A DNA stretch of 64,000 nt from assembly GCA_041398825.1 (NCBI GenBank), contig JAWKTX010000007.1, positions 124,001 through 188,000 on the forward strand, in the 5' to 3' direction. Shown here piece after piece: positions 36,168 to 45,286 of this stretch. The translations under genes and the position numbers were made by a program. The stretch is from Planctomycetaceae bacterium (lineage in GTDB: Bacteria; Planctomycetota; Planctomycetia; Planctomycetales; Planctomycetaceae). The notes beneath the pieces are model-generated. The model was not told the origin of the DNA and did no database searches. It was given only the letters and a program-made list of their open reading frames with translations. The stretch's first letter is position 1. Each line of letters opens with the position of its first letter.

Positions 36168-37307
36168 CTAGTGCTGTGCCCAGTGTGCAGCCGTGTCGGC
36201 CCGACCAAACAGATACCCCTGAGCAAGTTCGAAGCCCAGTTCATGACAACAGGCCGCCTCCTCAGTTGTTTCGACGCCTTCTGCGAGCGGGATCACATTC
36301 AGGTCCCGGACGAGCTTCACAAGCGACTGGATCGTGGCGCGTTGCTGTGGTGAAGCGAATGGCAGTCCATTCACAAATTTCACATCGAATTTCAGCACGT
36401 CCGGCGGAACATCGAAGAGTTCCTTCAATCGAGCCTGCCCCGCACCAAAATCGTCGTATGCCAGCTTCATGCCGAGATCAGAAACAACCGTCCGCAACTG
36501 ACGGAGAAAATCAGTGGATGCAACCGCCGCTTCATGAACTTCAATCACGATATCCATCAGCGGAAATTCTTCCCGCATTGTTGTGAGCGAATTGAACAGC
36601 TGCGTACTCTTCAGTTCCGCAGGGTGCGTGTTCAGATAGAACTGAACATCCGGCCCCATTCCCTCTCCGACACGGAGCCCTTCGTGCCGGCAAACAATGC
36701 TCAACTCAACTTCTGATGTCCGCTGCGCAGCGATGCGAAACATCTTATCCGGCGTTTCCAGACCAATCAGTGTACTGCGTGACAAGACTTCAAAAGCGAC
36801 ACGGGAATGGTCGTCCAGGCGAACAATCGGCTGGTAATACGGTTTCAGGCCCGGGCGTTTCAGCAACTTGTCAAATTGCAGCTGTGCCATGGCTTCCGTG
36901 GAGACATCCGCCATCATGGTCGCTTCAGGTATCGCCTCGCTGTCAGCGCTGTTCAGGGTGTACATGACACTGCCGAAATGCAGAACATCGCCGGAACGAA
37001 GGCCGGTCAGGTTTTGAACTCTTCGGCCGTTCAACAGCGTTCCATTTGTGCTGTTCAGATCACGAATAAACAGATCCCGATCGATCACCAGCAGCTCAGC
37101 GTGGCGTCCAGAGACTGTTGGATCAGCAATCGTCAGATGGCAGGAAGAGCTGCGACCGACAAGAAAATTGCTGACCGAAACGGCAACCTTCTGACAGGTT
37201 CCATTCTCTGATACCGAGCTGACAAGCATCCAGGCCGGACTCTGACCAGGCTGTTCCGTACCTTCCGCGGGGTTGATCGACAAAGAATGTTGTGCAGTTG
37301 TCGCCAT
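36168..37307 (-). CDS. FHA-EAL protein (phosphothreonine reader and cyclic-di-GMP phosphodiesterase)
   Basis: From the ATG at 37307 (AGGA about 11 bases upstream) the product is 379 residues; the frame is open to 37475 with other ATGs at 37331 and 37385. Residues 45-118 are a complete FHA domain: LVGRSSSCHLTI, SGRHAEL and NSTNGT, which read phosphothreonine. Residues 150-379 are an EAL domain with its metal and catalytic residues in place: AFEVLSR, FYLNTHP, IEVHEAA, AYDDFGAGQ, LKFD, LAEGVET and QGYLFGRA, so it may well hydrolyse cyclic-di-GMP. With a kinase gene in the same set, the FHA domain is a natural docking site for kinase-phosphorylated partners. Confidence 0.9.
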   Translation of the reverse strand: MATTAQHSLSINPAEGTEQPGQSPAWMLVSSVSENGTCQKVAVSVSNFLVGRSSSCHLTIADPTVSGRHAELLVIDRDLFIRDLNSTNGTLLNGRRVQNLTGLRSGDVLHFGSVMYTLNSADSEAIPEATMMADVSTEAMAQLQFDKLLKRPGLKPYYQPIVRLDDHSRVAFEVLSRSTLIGLETPDKMFRIAAQRTSEVELSIVCRHEGLRVGEGMGPDVQFYLNTHPAELKSTQLFNSLTTMREEFPLMDIVIEVHEAAVASTDFLRQLRTVVSDLGMKLAYDDFGAGQARLKELFDVPPDVLKFDVKFVNGLPFASPQQRATIQSLVKLVRDLNVIPLAEGVETTEEAACCHELGFELAQGYLFGRADTAAHWAQH

Positions 37308-37647
37308 CGATGGTTTGTCCTGAATGAACATCTTACGCGTGCCTGTGACCACTTCGGGTGTCCCGTCGATGCATTTGCCAGCCATCGACGGATGTTGCCA
37401 CAATGCAACCAATGAGAAACCGTAGCCCACGTTCCCGGCATCCCCGCCCAATTTGAGGTAGTGTTTGCCTGACATCCTGGTATGTGGTGACGGTTAAGCC
37501 GTTCAGTCCACTTTTGAGTCGAGTAGCCGCATCATCCGCATGACCGGGCGATGGTCAGAAACGAGTAAGATGCGCGACCCTCGCGTTTCCAGTGTCGCAA
37601 GACTGTTCGCCGCGACGGTGCCCTGCCACGATTCGCTACAACCGTTA

Positions 37648-37664
37648 CACTTCCGCCGGAAGTG
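37648..37664. promoter_or_regulatory. Palindromic site upstream of the helicase-nuclease gene
   Basis: CACTTCCG and CGGAAGTG are perfect 8-bp arms around a single central base, ending 34 bp before the start codon at 37699. The site lies in the divergent region between the FHA-EAL and helicase genes, at the position expected for an operator or core promoter. No regulator gene is adjacent. Confidence 0.4.
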
Positions 37665-37698
37665 ATCGATGGAAGATTGGTGTGGAGGGAGAACCGAA

Positions 37699-40600
37699 AT
37701 GAGCCGTTTGCTGATCCGCGCGTCTGCAGGAAGCGGAAAGACGTTTCGTCTGTCCGGTCACTTTCTGCGACAGCTGTACGAAGGCAGCCCACCGGAATCG
37801 ATTCTTGCCACAACTTTCACTCGAAAAGCCGCCGGAGAAATTCTGGGGCGAGTCCTGACCAGACTTTCGGACGCTGCAGAGGATCCGGCAGCAAGTGCAA
37901 AGTTGGCCGAGTTCCTGGAGACTTCGCTGGTTACACAGGAGTCCTCTCAGGCTCTGCTGGCAGAAGTGACCCATAACCTGCATCGCATGCGAGTCTGTAC
38001 ACTCGACAGCTTTTTTCAACTACTGGCTCGCAGCCTGACACTCGAACTTGGGCTTCCTCCAGGCTGGAGCATTATTGATGAACACGTGGATCAGGATCTG
38101 AAACAGCAGGCCATTGATTCTGTTCTCGCACAACATGTGTCCAAAGATGCGCAGCAATTGATGCAAATGCTGGCAAAGGGCCGGTCCAAAAGAAGTGTGC
38201 GGGATTTGATTGATGATGCAGTCTCAAAGTTCTACGAGCTGTACCAGTTAACGGACAGGGAAGCGTGGCTGCGCTTCCCAAAACCGCAACGACAGCGCGA
38301 CGACCTGCTGCGCGATCATGTCATTCTGATTCGCAGTATGCTGCCGGATCTGGACAAGAGGGTACAGACGTCTGTCACAGGCGACCTCGATCGATTTCAA
38401 AACAGGCAATGGGATTCCTTCATCACCAGCGGAGTCGCCACGAAAATCGTCGCGGGGCATCCCGTATTCTACAGCAAGCCTTTGCCAGACGGACTGGTGG
38501 AAGCCTATGAACCGCTCATCAAGGAGGCAAAGGCTCATCTGACAGAACAACTCGCAAGGCAAACATATGCGACGTGGGAGTTGATTTCGCGATTTGACCG
38601 CGAATATTCCCGACTGCGGGCCGAGCACGGAGGAATGCGGTTCAGCGACGTGACGCGAATTCTGGCACGGTCCAGTTCGGCGGCTGATGGAACACGGCTT
38701 CAGTTTCGGCTCGACAGCACAATCCGTCATCTTCTGCTCGATGAGTTTCAGGACACTTCTCCCGATCAGTGGCACATTCTGAAAGACCTCGCACTATCGA
38801 TCGCAGGAAAATCCAGGTCGCGAACGCGATCGGACAAGGAGGACCGCGGCAAAGACTCGACGACGTTCTTTTGCGTCGGCGATGGCAAGCAGGCTATTTA
38901 CGGATGGCGTGGTGGTGAGGCTGAGATTCTGAACGCCGTGGAAAAATCCATCCCGGAGATCAAAGCAGGTTCACTGAATACCAGTCAGCGATCATCATTG
39001 CCTGTCATCGAGACTGTCAATCAGCTGTTTCAACACATCAGTCAGCACAAGGACCTTGGCGATTATGAGGAGGCATGCCATGCATGGCAGAAGTTGTTCC
39101 CGACACATTCGACGGCAAAGACAACGCTGCCCGGCTACGCAGAACTCCGGACCGGGCCTTTTCTTGACACCAAAGGTGTCGAGGATAAAAAGGGTCCATG
39201 GTATCGCTGGGTAGCATCGCAGATCAGGGATCTTTACGAACAGGCACCAGGTCACGAGATTGGGGTCCTTACGCGCCGAAATGCAACCGTAGCCCGTTTA
39301 GTTCACGAACTGACATTGCTCGGTGTCCCGGCAAGCGAAGAAGGCGGTACCGCACCGCTCGACAGCCCCGCCGTTCTGGCCATCATGTCGCTCCTTCATC
39401 TCTGCAGTCATCCGGGTTGTCAGATTTCCAGGTTTCATGTTTCCGGTTCACCACTGGGTCAAATCGTAGGTCTGACGGCGTGGGACGACGACAAAATGGC
39501 CCTTGAAGTCTCGCAGGCACTGCGGAACCAGTTGATCGACGACGGATACGGACGGACGCTTCAGAATCTGCTCGACCACATTCGACCGCACTGTAACGCC
39601 CGCGACCTGTTGAGAATGCGTCAGGTGATTGCGGCAGGATGGCAATTCGATGAATCTCCGTCCCTGAATGCGGCAGATTTTGTGCGTCTCCTTGAAACCA
39701 GTCGGTTTTCGCGCTCGGAGCCCGCTCCGGTTCGAGTCATGACTGTCCACCAGAGCAAAGGTCTGGAATTTGACATCGTTGTGCTGCCCGAACTGGATGC
39801 CAGACTCTTCCTTGCTCCAGCGGCCGCCGCTGGAGGAAATGAAGCGGGCGAAGCTCCGGAATATGTATCAATCTGGCGGAACAAGAGCATGCGTGATCTG
39901 CTGCCGGAACCGATTCAAAAGGCCTTCGAACAAACCACCGCCAGCCACCTATCCGAAACACTTTGCCTCCTTTACGTCGCGATGACACGAGCCGTACATG
40001 CATTGCATATGCTGATTGAGCCGTTCAGCAAAAAACTGCCAAAGACATATGCAGGCGTGTTGTTCGCGGGTCTGACCGACGCCGCAAGTGCAGACGGTAA
40101 TGCGGTCCTTTATTCAACCGGGAACCCCGATTGGATGTCTCTTCTGCCGACGAAGTCCCTTCTCAAAGTTCATCAGATAAAGCCCGCCTTTCCATCCCGC
40201 ACAATTGAACTGGCCCCTATGTCGGGAGGTCGACGGCGGGGACTCGCGCGACAAACACCTTCGCGACATGATGAAACTCGATTGTTTCTACCTGCCTCGG
40301 ACATCGAAACCAGTCAGGAATTGCCGCAACACACAACCATCAGCCATGCAGGAGCTGTGGACCCAAGAACCCGAGGGACAGTGATTCATGCCTGGTTTGA
40401 ATGTATCGAATGGTTGCCAGACGGAACGATGCCTGACGAACAGCTCCTGCGGAAACGAGCGGCAGAGCTATCGATCCCGGAGCCGGCTGTTGAAAGCCTG
40501 CTGGTTGAATTCCGCAGCATGCTGAACCGTCCAGTGACACGAGGAGTGATGTCCAGACAGGCAGTGGTGCCGGAGAATCGAGCACAGAAAGCGGTCCCGT

Positions 40601-40974
40601 TCGGTGGCGGAGTCACAAGTCGAGCCTTCGCGCGGTGGGCAGACGAAATCCGTTCCGGGCAAATCCGGATTCACGTATTGCCCGAACGCTCGTTCGTACT
40701 GCCAAAGAACGGAACGATCATTCAGGGGACAATGGACCGCCTGGTTCTGGCGAGAAAAAACCAAAAAAACGTGGCTGCTGACATTGTCGACTTCAAGACA
40801 GATCGCGTCGTGGGACCTGTTAGAGAGTGGATTTCGGCCAGGACGGAGCACTATGCACCGCAACTGGACATCTATATCCATGCGGTTGAACACTGTTTTC
40901 GTGTGCCGCGAGAGCACATTACTGCTCGCCTTCTTTTGCTGGAAGCAGATGCCGTCGCCGATGTCACCGTCTGA
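37699..40974 (+). CDS. UvrD-like helicase with C-terminal RecB-type nuclease (AddA-like)
   Basis: The 1091-residue product is a superfamily 1 helicase: Walker A RASAGSGKTFRL at residues 7-18, LATTFTRKAAGEIL (motif Ia), LLLDEFQDTSPDQW (motif II), FCVGDGKQAIYGWRGG (motif III) and VMTVHQSKGLEFDIVVLPEL (motif V). The C-terminus carries a RecB-family nuclease: RGTVIHAWFE, ADIVDFKTDRV (the Asp and Lys of the active site) and HYAPQLDIYIHAVE. This is the AddA/RecB layout used in end resection. The start at 37699 has GGAGGGAG upstream. No AddB or RecC partner is in the window. Confidence 0.93.
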   Translation: MSRLLIRASAGSGKTFRLSGHFLRQLYEGSPPESILATTFTRKAAGEILGRVLTRLSDAAEDPAASAKLAEFLETSLVTQESSQALLAEVTHNLHRMRVCTLDSFFQLLARSLTLELGLPPGWSIIDEHVDQDLKQQAIDSVLAQHVSKDAQQLMQMLAKGRSKRSVRDLIDDAVSKFYELYQLTDREAWLRFPKPQRQRDDLLRDHVILIRSMLPDLDKRVQTSVTGDLDRFQNRQWDSFITSGVATKIVAGHPVFYSKPLPDGLVEAYEPLIKEAKAHLTEQLARQTYATWELISRFDREYSRLRAEHGGMRFSDVTRILARSSSAADGTRLQFRLDSTIRHLLLDEFQDTSPDQWHILKDLALSIAGKSRSRTRSDKEDRGKDSTTFFCVGDGKQAIYGWRGGEAEILNAVEKSIPEIKAGSLNTSQRSSLPVIETVNQLFQHISQHKDLGDYEEACHAWQKLFPTHSTAKTTLPGYAELRTGPFLDTKGVEDKKGPWYRWVASQIRDLYEQAPGHEIGVLTRRNATVARLVHELTLLGVPASEEGGTAPLDSPAVLAIMSLLHLCSHPGCQISRFHVSGSPLGQIVGLTAWDDDKMALEVSQALRNQLIDDGYGRTLQNLLDHIRPHCNARDLLRMRQVIAAGWQFDESPSLNAADFVRLLETSRFSRSEPAPVRVMTVHQSKGLEFDIVVLPELDARLFLAPAAAAGGNEAGEAPEYVSIWRNKSMRDLLPEPIQKAFEQTTASHLSETLCLLYVAMTRAVHALHMLIEPFSKKLPKTYAGVLFAGLTDAASADGNAVLYSTGNPDWMSLLPTKSLLKVHQIKPAFPSRTIELAPMSGGRRRGLARQTPSRHDETRLFLPASDIETSQELPQHTTISHAGAVDPRTRGTVIHAWFECIEWLPDGTMPDEQLLRKRAAELSIPEPAVESLLVEFRSMLNRPVTRGVMSRQAVVPENRAQKAVPFGGGVTSRAFARWADEIRSGQIRIHVLPERSFVLPKNGTIIQGTMDRLVLARKNQKNVAADIVDFKTDRVVGPVREWISARTEHYAPQLDIYIHAVEHCFRVPREHITARLLLLEADAVADVTV

Positions 40975-41325
40975 TTGTCGTGAATAGTGGTCAAAACAGA
41001 CAAGCTCGGCACATTCACACCCTCCCTTCACCATGTTCTCACTCAAAGTCGGGTTAATTCCGCAGGGAATCCATGTCGGTTTACTTTTGCGTTCGGCGTG
41101 ATACCGTAGAATCCCGCCTGTACGGAGTGGTTCATTTCTGAGGGATGAATCACGCCGTAGCCTCACCGCACTGGACTACCGTGGCACTTTCCTTCTCGCA
41201 GCCACATCCAGAAGCTACGTTGAACGTGAATTGGGAAGGACGGGTCAGTTTTTGCACCGTCTTCTTCCCGGCATGCACCCGCCTGAGGGCGCGAGACAGA
41301 CCTGAATATCGGGAAAACGACCACT
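40975..41325. other. Intergenic region before citrate synthase
   Basis: These 351 bp must contain the gltA promoter. The best sigma70-like pair I see is TTTACT followed 16 bp later by TACCGT near 41081-41108, which is weak. Short open frames have no start context. No RNA gene or hairpin terminator was seen. Confidence 0.4.
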
Positions 41326-42597
41326 ATGACCAGTTCCAGTTTCATTCTCGGCGACAAGTCCTGGGACCTGCCCGTCGTGACCGGCACCGAACACGAAGTA
41401 GGTGTGGACATCACAAAACTGCGATCCGCCTCGGGCGCGATCACGCTGGATCCCGGATTCAACAGCACTGGCGCATGTGAAAGCGCAATTACATTCATCG
41501 ACGGTGACAAAGGAATTCTTCGGTACCGCGGCTACCCGATCGAACAACTTGCCGAGCGATCGGATTTCGTGGAAACATCCTGGCTGCTGCTGAACGGCGA
41601 ACTGCCGACAGCAGACCAGCTGCGCACCTTTCGCGCACAGCTGACCTACCACAGCATGATCCACGAAGACATGAAAAAGTTCTTCGAAGGATACCCCCCC
41701 AATGCACATCCCATGGCAATTCTCTCTGCCATGGTCGCATCATTATCGACCTATTACCCGGATTCCGAAGACGAACACATGGACGTCAACATCGTTCGCC
41801 TGATCGCTAAAGTGCGAACGATTGCTGCGTATGCGTACAAGAAATCCATTGGGCAGCCAATTATCTACCCTCGGAACGATTTCTCCTACTGTGCAAACTT
41901 TCTGAACATGATGTTTGCCGTCCCTGCTGAAGAATACAAAGTCAACCCGCTGCTGGTGAAAGCACTTAATATGCTGCTGATCCTGCACGCGGACCACGAA
42001 CAGAACTGCAGCACATCAACGGTTCGAATGGTCGGCAGCAGCCGGGCAAATATCTTCGCTTCGATTTCTGCAGGAATCTGCGCTCTGTGGGGCCCACTGC
42101 ATGGTGGCGCGAATCAGGCTGTGCTCGAAATGCTGAGCATGATTCATGAAGACGGCGGCGACTACAAAAAATACATCCAAAAGGCCAAGGACAAAGATGA
42201 CAACTTCCGCCTGATGGGCTTTGGCCATCGCGTCTACAAGAACTTCGATCCGCGGGCCACCATTCTGCGAAAGATGTCAGCCGACGTTCTTGAATCTCTC
42301 GGTATCGACGATCCACTTCTGGATATCGCAATGAACCTCGAGAAGATCGCGCTGGAGGACGAATACTTCGTTGATCGCAAGCTGTATCCGAACGTCGATT
42401 TCTACAGCGGAATCCTGTATCGAGCGATGGGAATTCCAGTGAACATGTTCACCGTCATGTTCGCTATCGGTCGGCTCCCCGGATGGCTGGCACACTGGAA
42501 GGAACTTCGCGAAGACGATACGAGCCGCATTTATCGCCCTCGGCAGATCTACACCGGGCCAACAGAACGCAGTTACATTCCGGTTACAGACCGCTAA
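41326..42597 (+). CDS. gltA: Citrate synthase
   Basis: The 423-residue protein condenses oxaloacetate and acetyl-CoA at the entry of the TCA cycle. It has the type II bacterial layout: an N-terminal beta domain (LDPGFNSTGACESAITFIDGDKGILRYRGYPIEQLA), the substrate histidine in LLILHADHEQN, a second in GPLHGGANQAVLEML, and GFGHRVYKNFDPRA with the conserved His and Arg. The Asp of the catalytic triad lies in VDFYSGILYRAMGIP. The length is normal and no frameshift is seen. It is directly followed by palindromic repeat copy B, which begins at the TAA stop. Confidence 0.97.
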   Translation: MTSSSFILGDKSWDLPVVTGTEHEVGVDITKLRSASGAITLDPGFNSTGACESAITFIDGDKGILRYRGYPIEQLAERSDFVETSWLLLNGELPTADQLRTFRAQLTYHSMIHEDMKKFFEGYPPNAHPMAILSAMVASLSTYYPDSEDEHMDVNIVRLIAKVRTIAAYAYKKSIGQPIIYPRNDFSYCANFLNMMFAVPAEEYKVNPLLVKALNMLLILHADHEQNCSTSTVRMVGSSRANIFASISAGICALWGPLHGGANQAVLEMLSMIHEDGGDYKKYIQKAKDKDDNFRLMGFGHRVYKNFDPRATILRKMSADVLESLGIDDPLLDIAMNLEKIALEDEYFVDRKLYPNVDFYSGILYRAMGIPVNMFTVMFAIGRLPGWLAHWKELREDDTSRIYRPRQIYTGPTERSYIPVTDR

Positions 42598-42700
42598 CTG
42601 TCCATTGAAAATCGGGACAGGCATGCTGGACGGCTGTAACTGTAAGCTGTCGTGTTTTGAGATCACCCGCTCGACCCAGTCCCGTTTTTCAACAGGCTGC
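42595..42700 (-). repeat. Palindromic repeat element, copy B
   Basis: The most diverged of the four copies, with a changed centre. The arms are recognisable: TCCATTGAAAATCGGGACAG at the left and CCCGTTTTTCAACAGGCTGC at the right. It is in the same orientation as copy A. The TAA stop codon of gltA lies in its terminal GCTAACTG. The distance to dapB is about 100 bp. Confidence 0.82.
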
Positions 42701-42797
42701 TCATGCCGGGTTTCTGATGAGTTCATGTTTTCGGGAGATCGCAACCTGCCGTCTCCTGGTCACTCCCTCTGTGAGGGACCTTTGAGGGTGGAGCATT

Positions 42798-43598
42798 ATG
42801 GTTCTGAAAGTCGGCGTAAACGGTGCAGCGGGGCGAATGGGACAACGGGTCGTCGCATTGACCATGGCCGACACAGAATTACAGCTTGCTGCGGCCCTTG
42901 AATCTCCAAACAGCGCCAGCCTGGGTCGGGATGCAGGCGAGATTGCCGGGGCAGGGACCGCCGGAGTCAAAATCGCCTCCGAACTGGACTGCCACGTTGA
43001 TGTCGTGATCGACTTCTCAACGCCAGCCGGACTGGAACGCGTAGTTGCCCTGTGTGAAGATCGTCGAGTGCCACTGGTTGTTGCGACAACAGGTCTGACA
43101 GACGCGCAGCGAGAAACCGTGCTGGCAGCATCACAGGTCACGCCAATTGTCATGGCGCCCAGTATGAGCACGGCTGTCAATCTCGTCATGAAGCTGGTCG
43201 CGGATGCAGCTCGCATCCTGAAGAATCACTCATCCGGTGTCGACGTCGAAATCATCGAACGCCATCACCGCTTCAAAGAAGATGCCCCCAGTGGAACAGC
43301 CCTGCATTTCGGCCGAATCGTCGCCGAACAAATGGGACAGACAAATCACATTCATGGTCGTGAGGGTCGCCCCGGAAAGCGGCCCGCCAACGAAATCGGT
43401 TACCACGCACTCCGCACAGGCGACAATGTGGGTGAACACACGATTGTATTTGGCCTGATGGGTGAAACGATTGACCTGACAGTTCGCGGACATACGCGTG
43501 ACAGCTACGCCTACGGAGCGTTGTCCGCCGCGAAATACGTGGTGCAGAAACCGGCTGGCATCTACTCCATGGCCGATGTCCTGGGCCTGGATTCGTAA
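42798..43598 (+). CDS. dapB: 4-hydroxy-tetrahydrodipicolinate reductase
   Basis: The 266-residue enzyme reduces the product of DapA with NAD(P)H, in lysine and diaminopimelate synthesis. The Rossmann loop is VNGAAGRMGQRV near the N-terminus; VVATTGLTDAQ and VMAPSMSTAVNLVMKL follow. The catalytic signature EIIERHHRFKEDAPSGTAL holds the His-His pair and the Lys. The ATG at 42798 has GGAG 5 bases upstream. The presence of dapB fits the now accepted view that planctomycetes make peptidoglycan. dapA is not in the window. Confidence 0.96.
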   Translation: MVLKVGVNGAAGRMGQRVVALTMADTELQLAAALESPNSASLGRDAGEIAGAGTAGVKIASELDCHVDVVIDFSTPAGLERVVALCEDRRVPLVVATTGLTDAQRETVLAASQVTPIVMAPSMSTAVNLVMKLVADAARILKNHSSGVDVEIIERHHRFKEDAPSGTALHFGRIVAEQMGQTNHIHGREGRPGKRPANEIGYHALRTGDNVGEHTIVFGLMGETIDLTVRGHTRDSYAYGALSAAKYVVQKPAGIYSMADVLGLDS

Positions 43599-43675
43599 TT
43601 TGCCCACAGCACGAATTTGGCTAATCCGCCGAACGGTTCTCAAGATGTCCTGCGCTCATCACGCAAGACAGAGAA

Positions 43676-44818
43676 TCAAAATGTGATGCCGCCACGAATC
43701 ATGCTTGCGGCATCCAGCTCGTTTTCAACATTCAACTTCTGCCATTTGTACTTTCGAGCAAATGCCAGACCAACTTCCGCAAACCACCCCTTGTTGCCGG
43801 CCAGTACTTTTTCGTAGCCGATCGCCGCTCTCAAGTCGCTGATGGTGATCTCATCGGTGGTACCATCCTGTCGAATCGCAGCCCACGTATTCCCACCAAA
43901 ACCACCCGAGACATATATCCAGGATTCGCTTTCCATGCCGACTTTCGAAAGGCGGTAGCTGATTCGCGGTTGGGGAAACTGCACATCGATTCGCCAAAGG
44001 GGATTCGGCGTCCAAAGGACCCCAAACCCAGGGATCGCAGGGTAGTCTGCTCGATCCAGATAAACCAAACCTGCCGACAGAGTCAGTTCTTCAGGAACAA
44101 CTTCCCATGTCAGCATCGCCATCCCGAAAATACGGAAGGACTTTTCACTGGTCCGAAAGTCCGTTCGTGCGGAGGGTGCGAAGAGAATTGTGGTGCCAAC
44201 TCTTTCGCTCAGCGGCTTCTGGTAAAAAAACTTCACACCAGTCTCAAATAATGCATCCGGCACATCCATGGTTGCCGGCGCGCTGATGAAGTCGGCCTTG
44301 AAGTTTGGCATTACACCCAGAATGTTGTCCTTGCTTCCGAGGGGCACCGCAAGACTGACCAGCGTCGATACGTAATGCAACCCCAGCGATTCAGTCGCTC
44401 CCCCGCCGATGTTTCCCTGCTGTACCTGAATGCTTTGCAACAGTGATTTGCGAAAACGCGGAATGGGTCCGAAATCATCCGGAGCATGCGACGTTGTCAG
44501 GCCCGGTGGGTACGCACCGGGTGACGATGAGCGCAAAGGATCCAGGATAGGAGATTCGATCTGCGAATTCGCAGACACGGGGACGATCGCGGTCGCCTGC
44601 TTACCGAAGAGTTGCGAGTCCTTCGCCGACTTCTGTGTTTCTCGCAATGATTCGGTCCAGGCAGTATCGCCCCCTACGGTGAACAGCCTGCCAACATCAG
44701 TGCTCGTCTCCCATTTGCCGTCTGGCTGATCCGAAGCGCAAACGCAATTGCTCCACAGAGACACAACGGTCAATGCGACTGCGAATACGCTGCCCTGGAT
44801 GGAAGGAGATAAGATCAT
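43676..44818 (-). CDS. Outer-membrane beta-barrel-like protein (DUF6268-like)
   Basis: The 380-residue product begins at the ATG at 44818 with a signal peptide (MILSPSIQGSVFAVALTVVS); the frame is open 90 codons upstream but that part is not signal-like. The mature part after about residue 150 alternates hydrophobic and polar residues: TLVSLAVPLGSKDNILGVMPNFKADF, FRIFGMAMLTWEVVPEELTLSAGLVYLDRA and IYVSGGFGGNTWAAI, and it ends with an aromatic residue (IRGGITF), as outer-membrane barrels do. It fits the DUF6268 family of planctomycete barrel proteins, from memory. Function unknown. Confidence 0.72.
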   Translation of the reverse strand: MILSPSIQGSVFAVALTVVSLWSNCVCASDQPDGKWETSTDVGRLFTVGGDTAWTESLRETQKSAKDSQLFGKQATAIVPVSANSQIESPILDPLRSSSPGAYPPGLTTSHAPDDFGPIPRFRKSLLQSIQVQQGNIGGGATESLGLHYVSTLVSLAVPLGSKDNILGVMPNFKADFISAPATMDVPDALFETGVKFFYQKPLSERVGTTILFAPSARTDFRTSEKSFRIFGMAMLTWEVVPEELTLSAGLVYLDRADYPAIPGFGVLWTPNPLWRIDVQFPQPRISYRLSKVGMESESWIYVSGGFGGNTWAAIRQDGTTDEITISDLRAAIGYEKVLAGNKGWFAEVGLAFARKYKWQKLNVENELDAASMIRGGITF

Positions 44819-44999
44819 GCAGATGAATTCGGATGAATGAGTTCTGCTGCAACGTTCGATTTTCCCAATGACCGCTGATTGTCCGGGCCTGTCATGATGC
44901 TCCCGGCAAAATCCGCCAGAGTCTGTGCATACAACCAATGCAATCGGTACAGTTTCCCATGGCGCCCAATCAAAGGTGGTTACAGCAAGCGGAGGGATC

Positions 45000-45110
45000 A
45001 TGCAGCCAGGACGGCTCAGCCAAACCATTTTTGAACTGTTTGAGCAGTCGACAGAACCCGCTCCTTTCAGTATTGAGCATTTTCTCAACTGCGCCGCAGT
45101 TATGTCCTAA
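45000..45110 (+). CDS. Candidate small protein of 36 residues
   Basis: A short frame from ATG 45000 to TAA 45110 encodes MQPGRLSQTIFELFEQSTEP and 16 more residues ending CAAVMS. GGAGGG lies 4 bases before the ATG, a strong if slightly close ribosome site. The predicted helix is amphipathic. The stop codon directly abuts repeat copy C; the other three copies also sit exactly at stop codons of real genes, which argues that this is a gene. No family is known. An in-frame GTG at 44925 would add 25 residues. Confidence 0.4.
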   Translation: MQPGRLSQTIFELFEQSTEPAPFSIEHFLNCAAVMS

Positions 45111-45217
45111 CCCAACAGCCTGTTGAAAAACGGGACTGGCTCAAGCAGGAAACCTTAAAACACGACGGTTTCCAGTCGTCCTGCTTGCCTGTCCCGGTTT
45201 TTCAACGGACAGCTAAG
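45111..45217 (+). repeat. Palindromic repeat element, copy C
   Basis: The most symmetrical copy. Left arm: CAACAGCCTGTTGAAAAACG, then GGACTGGCTCAAGCAGGA. Right arm: TCCTGCTTGCCTGTCCCGG, then TTTTTCAACGGACAGC. The arms pair over about 38 bp with few mismatches, around a centre of about 30 bp. It begins right after the TAA of the small frame at 45000-45110. Confidence 0.87.
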
Positions 45218-45286
45218 CTAAACCTGTCAAACGTCATACCGGCTTTTGGATTCGAGAACCGGGAGGTCACGCGCCTGTGAAACTTA

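Larger units (their letters stand above)
44819..45276. other. Intergenic region with a small frame and repeat copy C
   Basis: This 458-bp divergent region holds a candidate small gene (45000-45110) and palindromic repeat copy C (45111-45217). The remaining sequence, 44819-44999, should hold the promoter of the barrel gene; no clear pair was seen. Confidence 0.6.
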
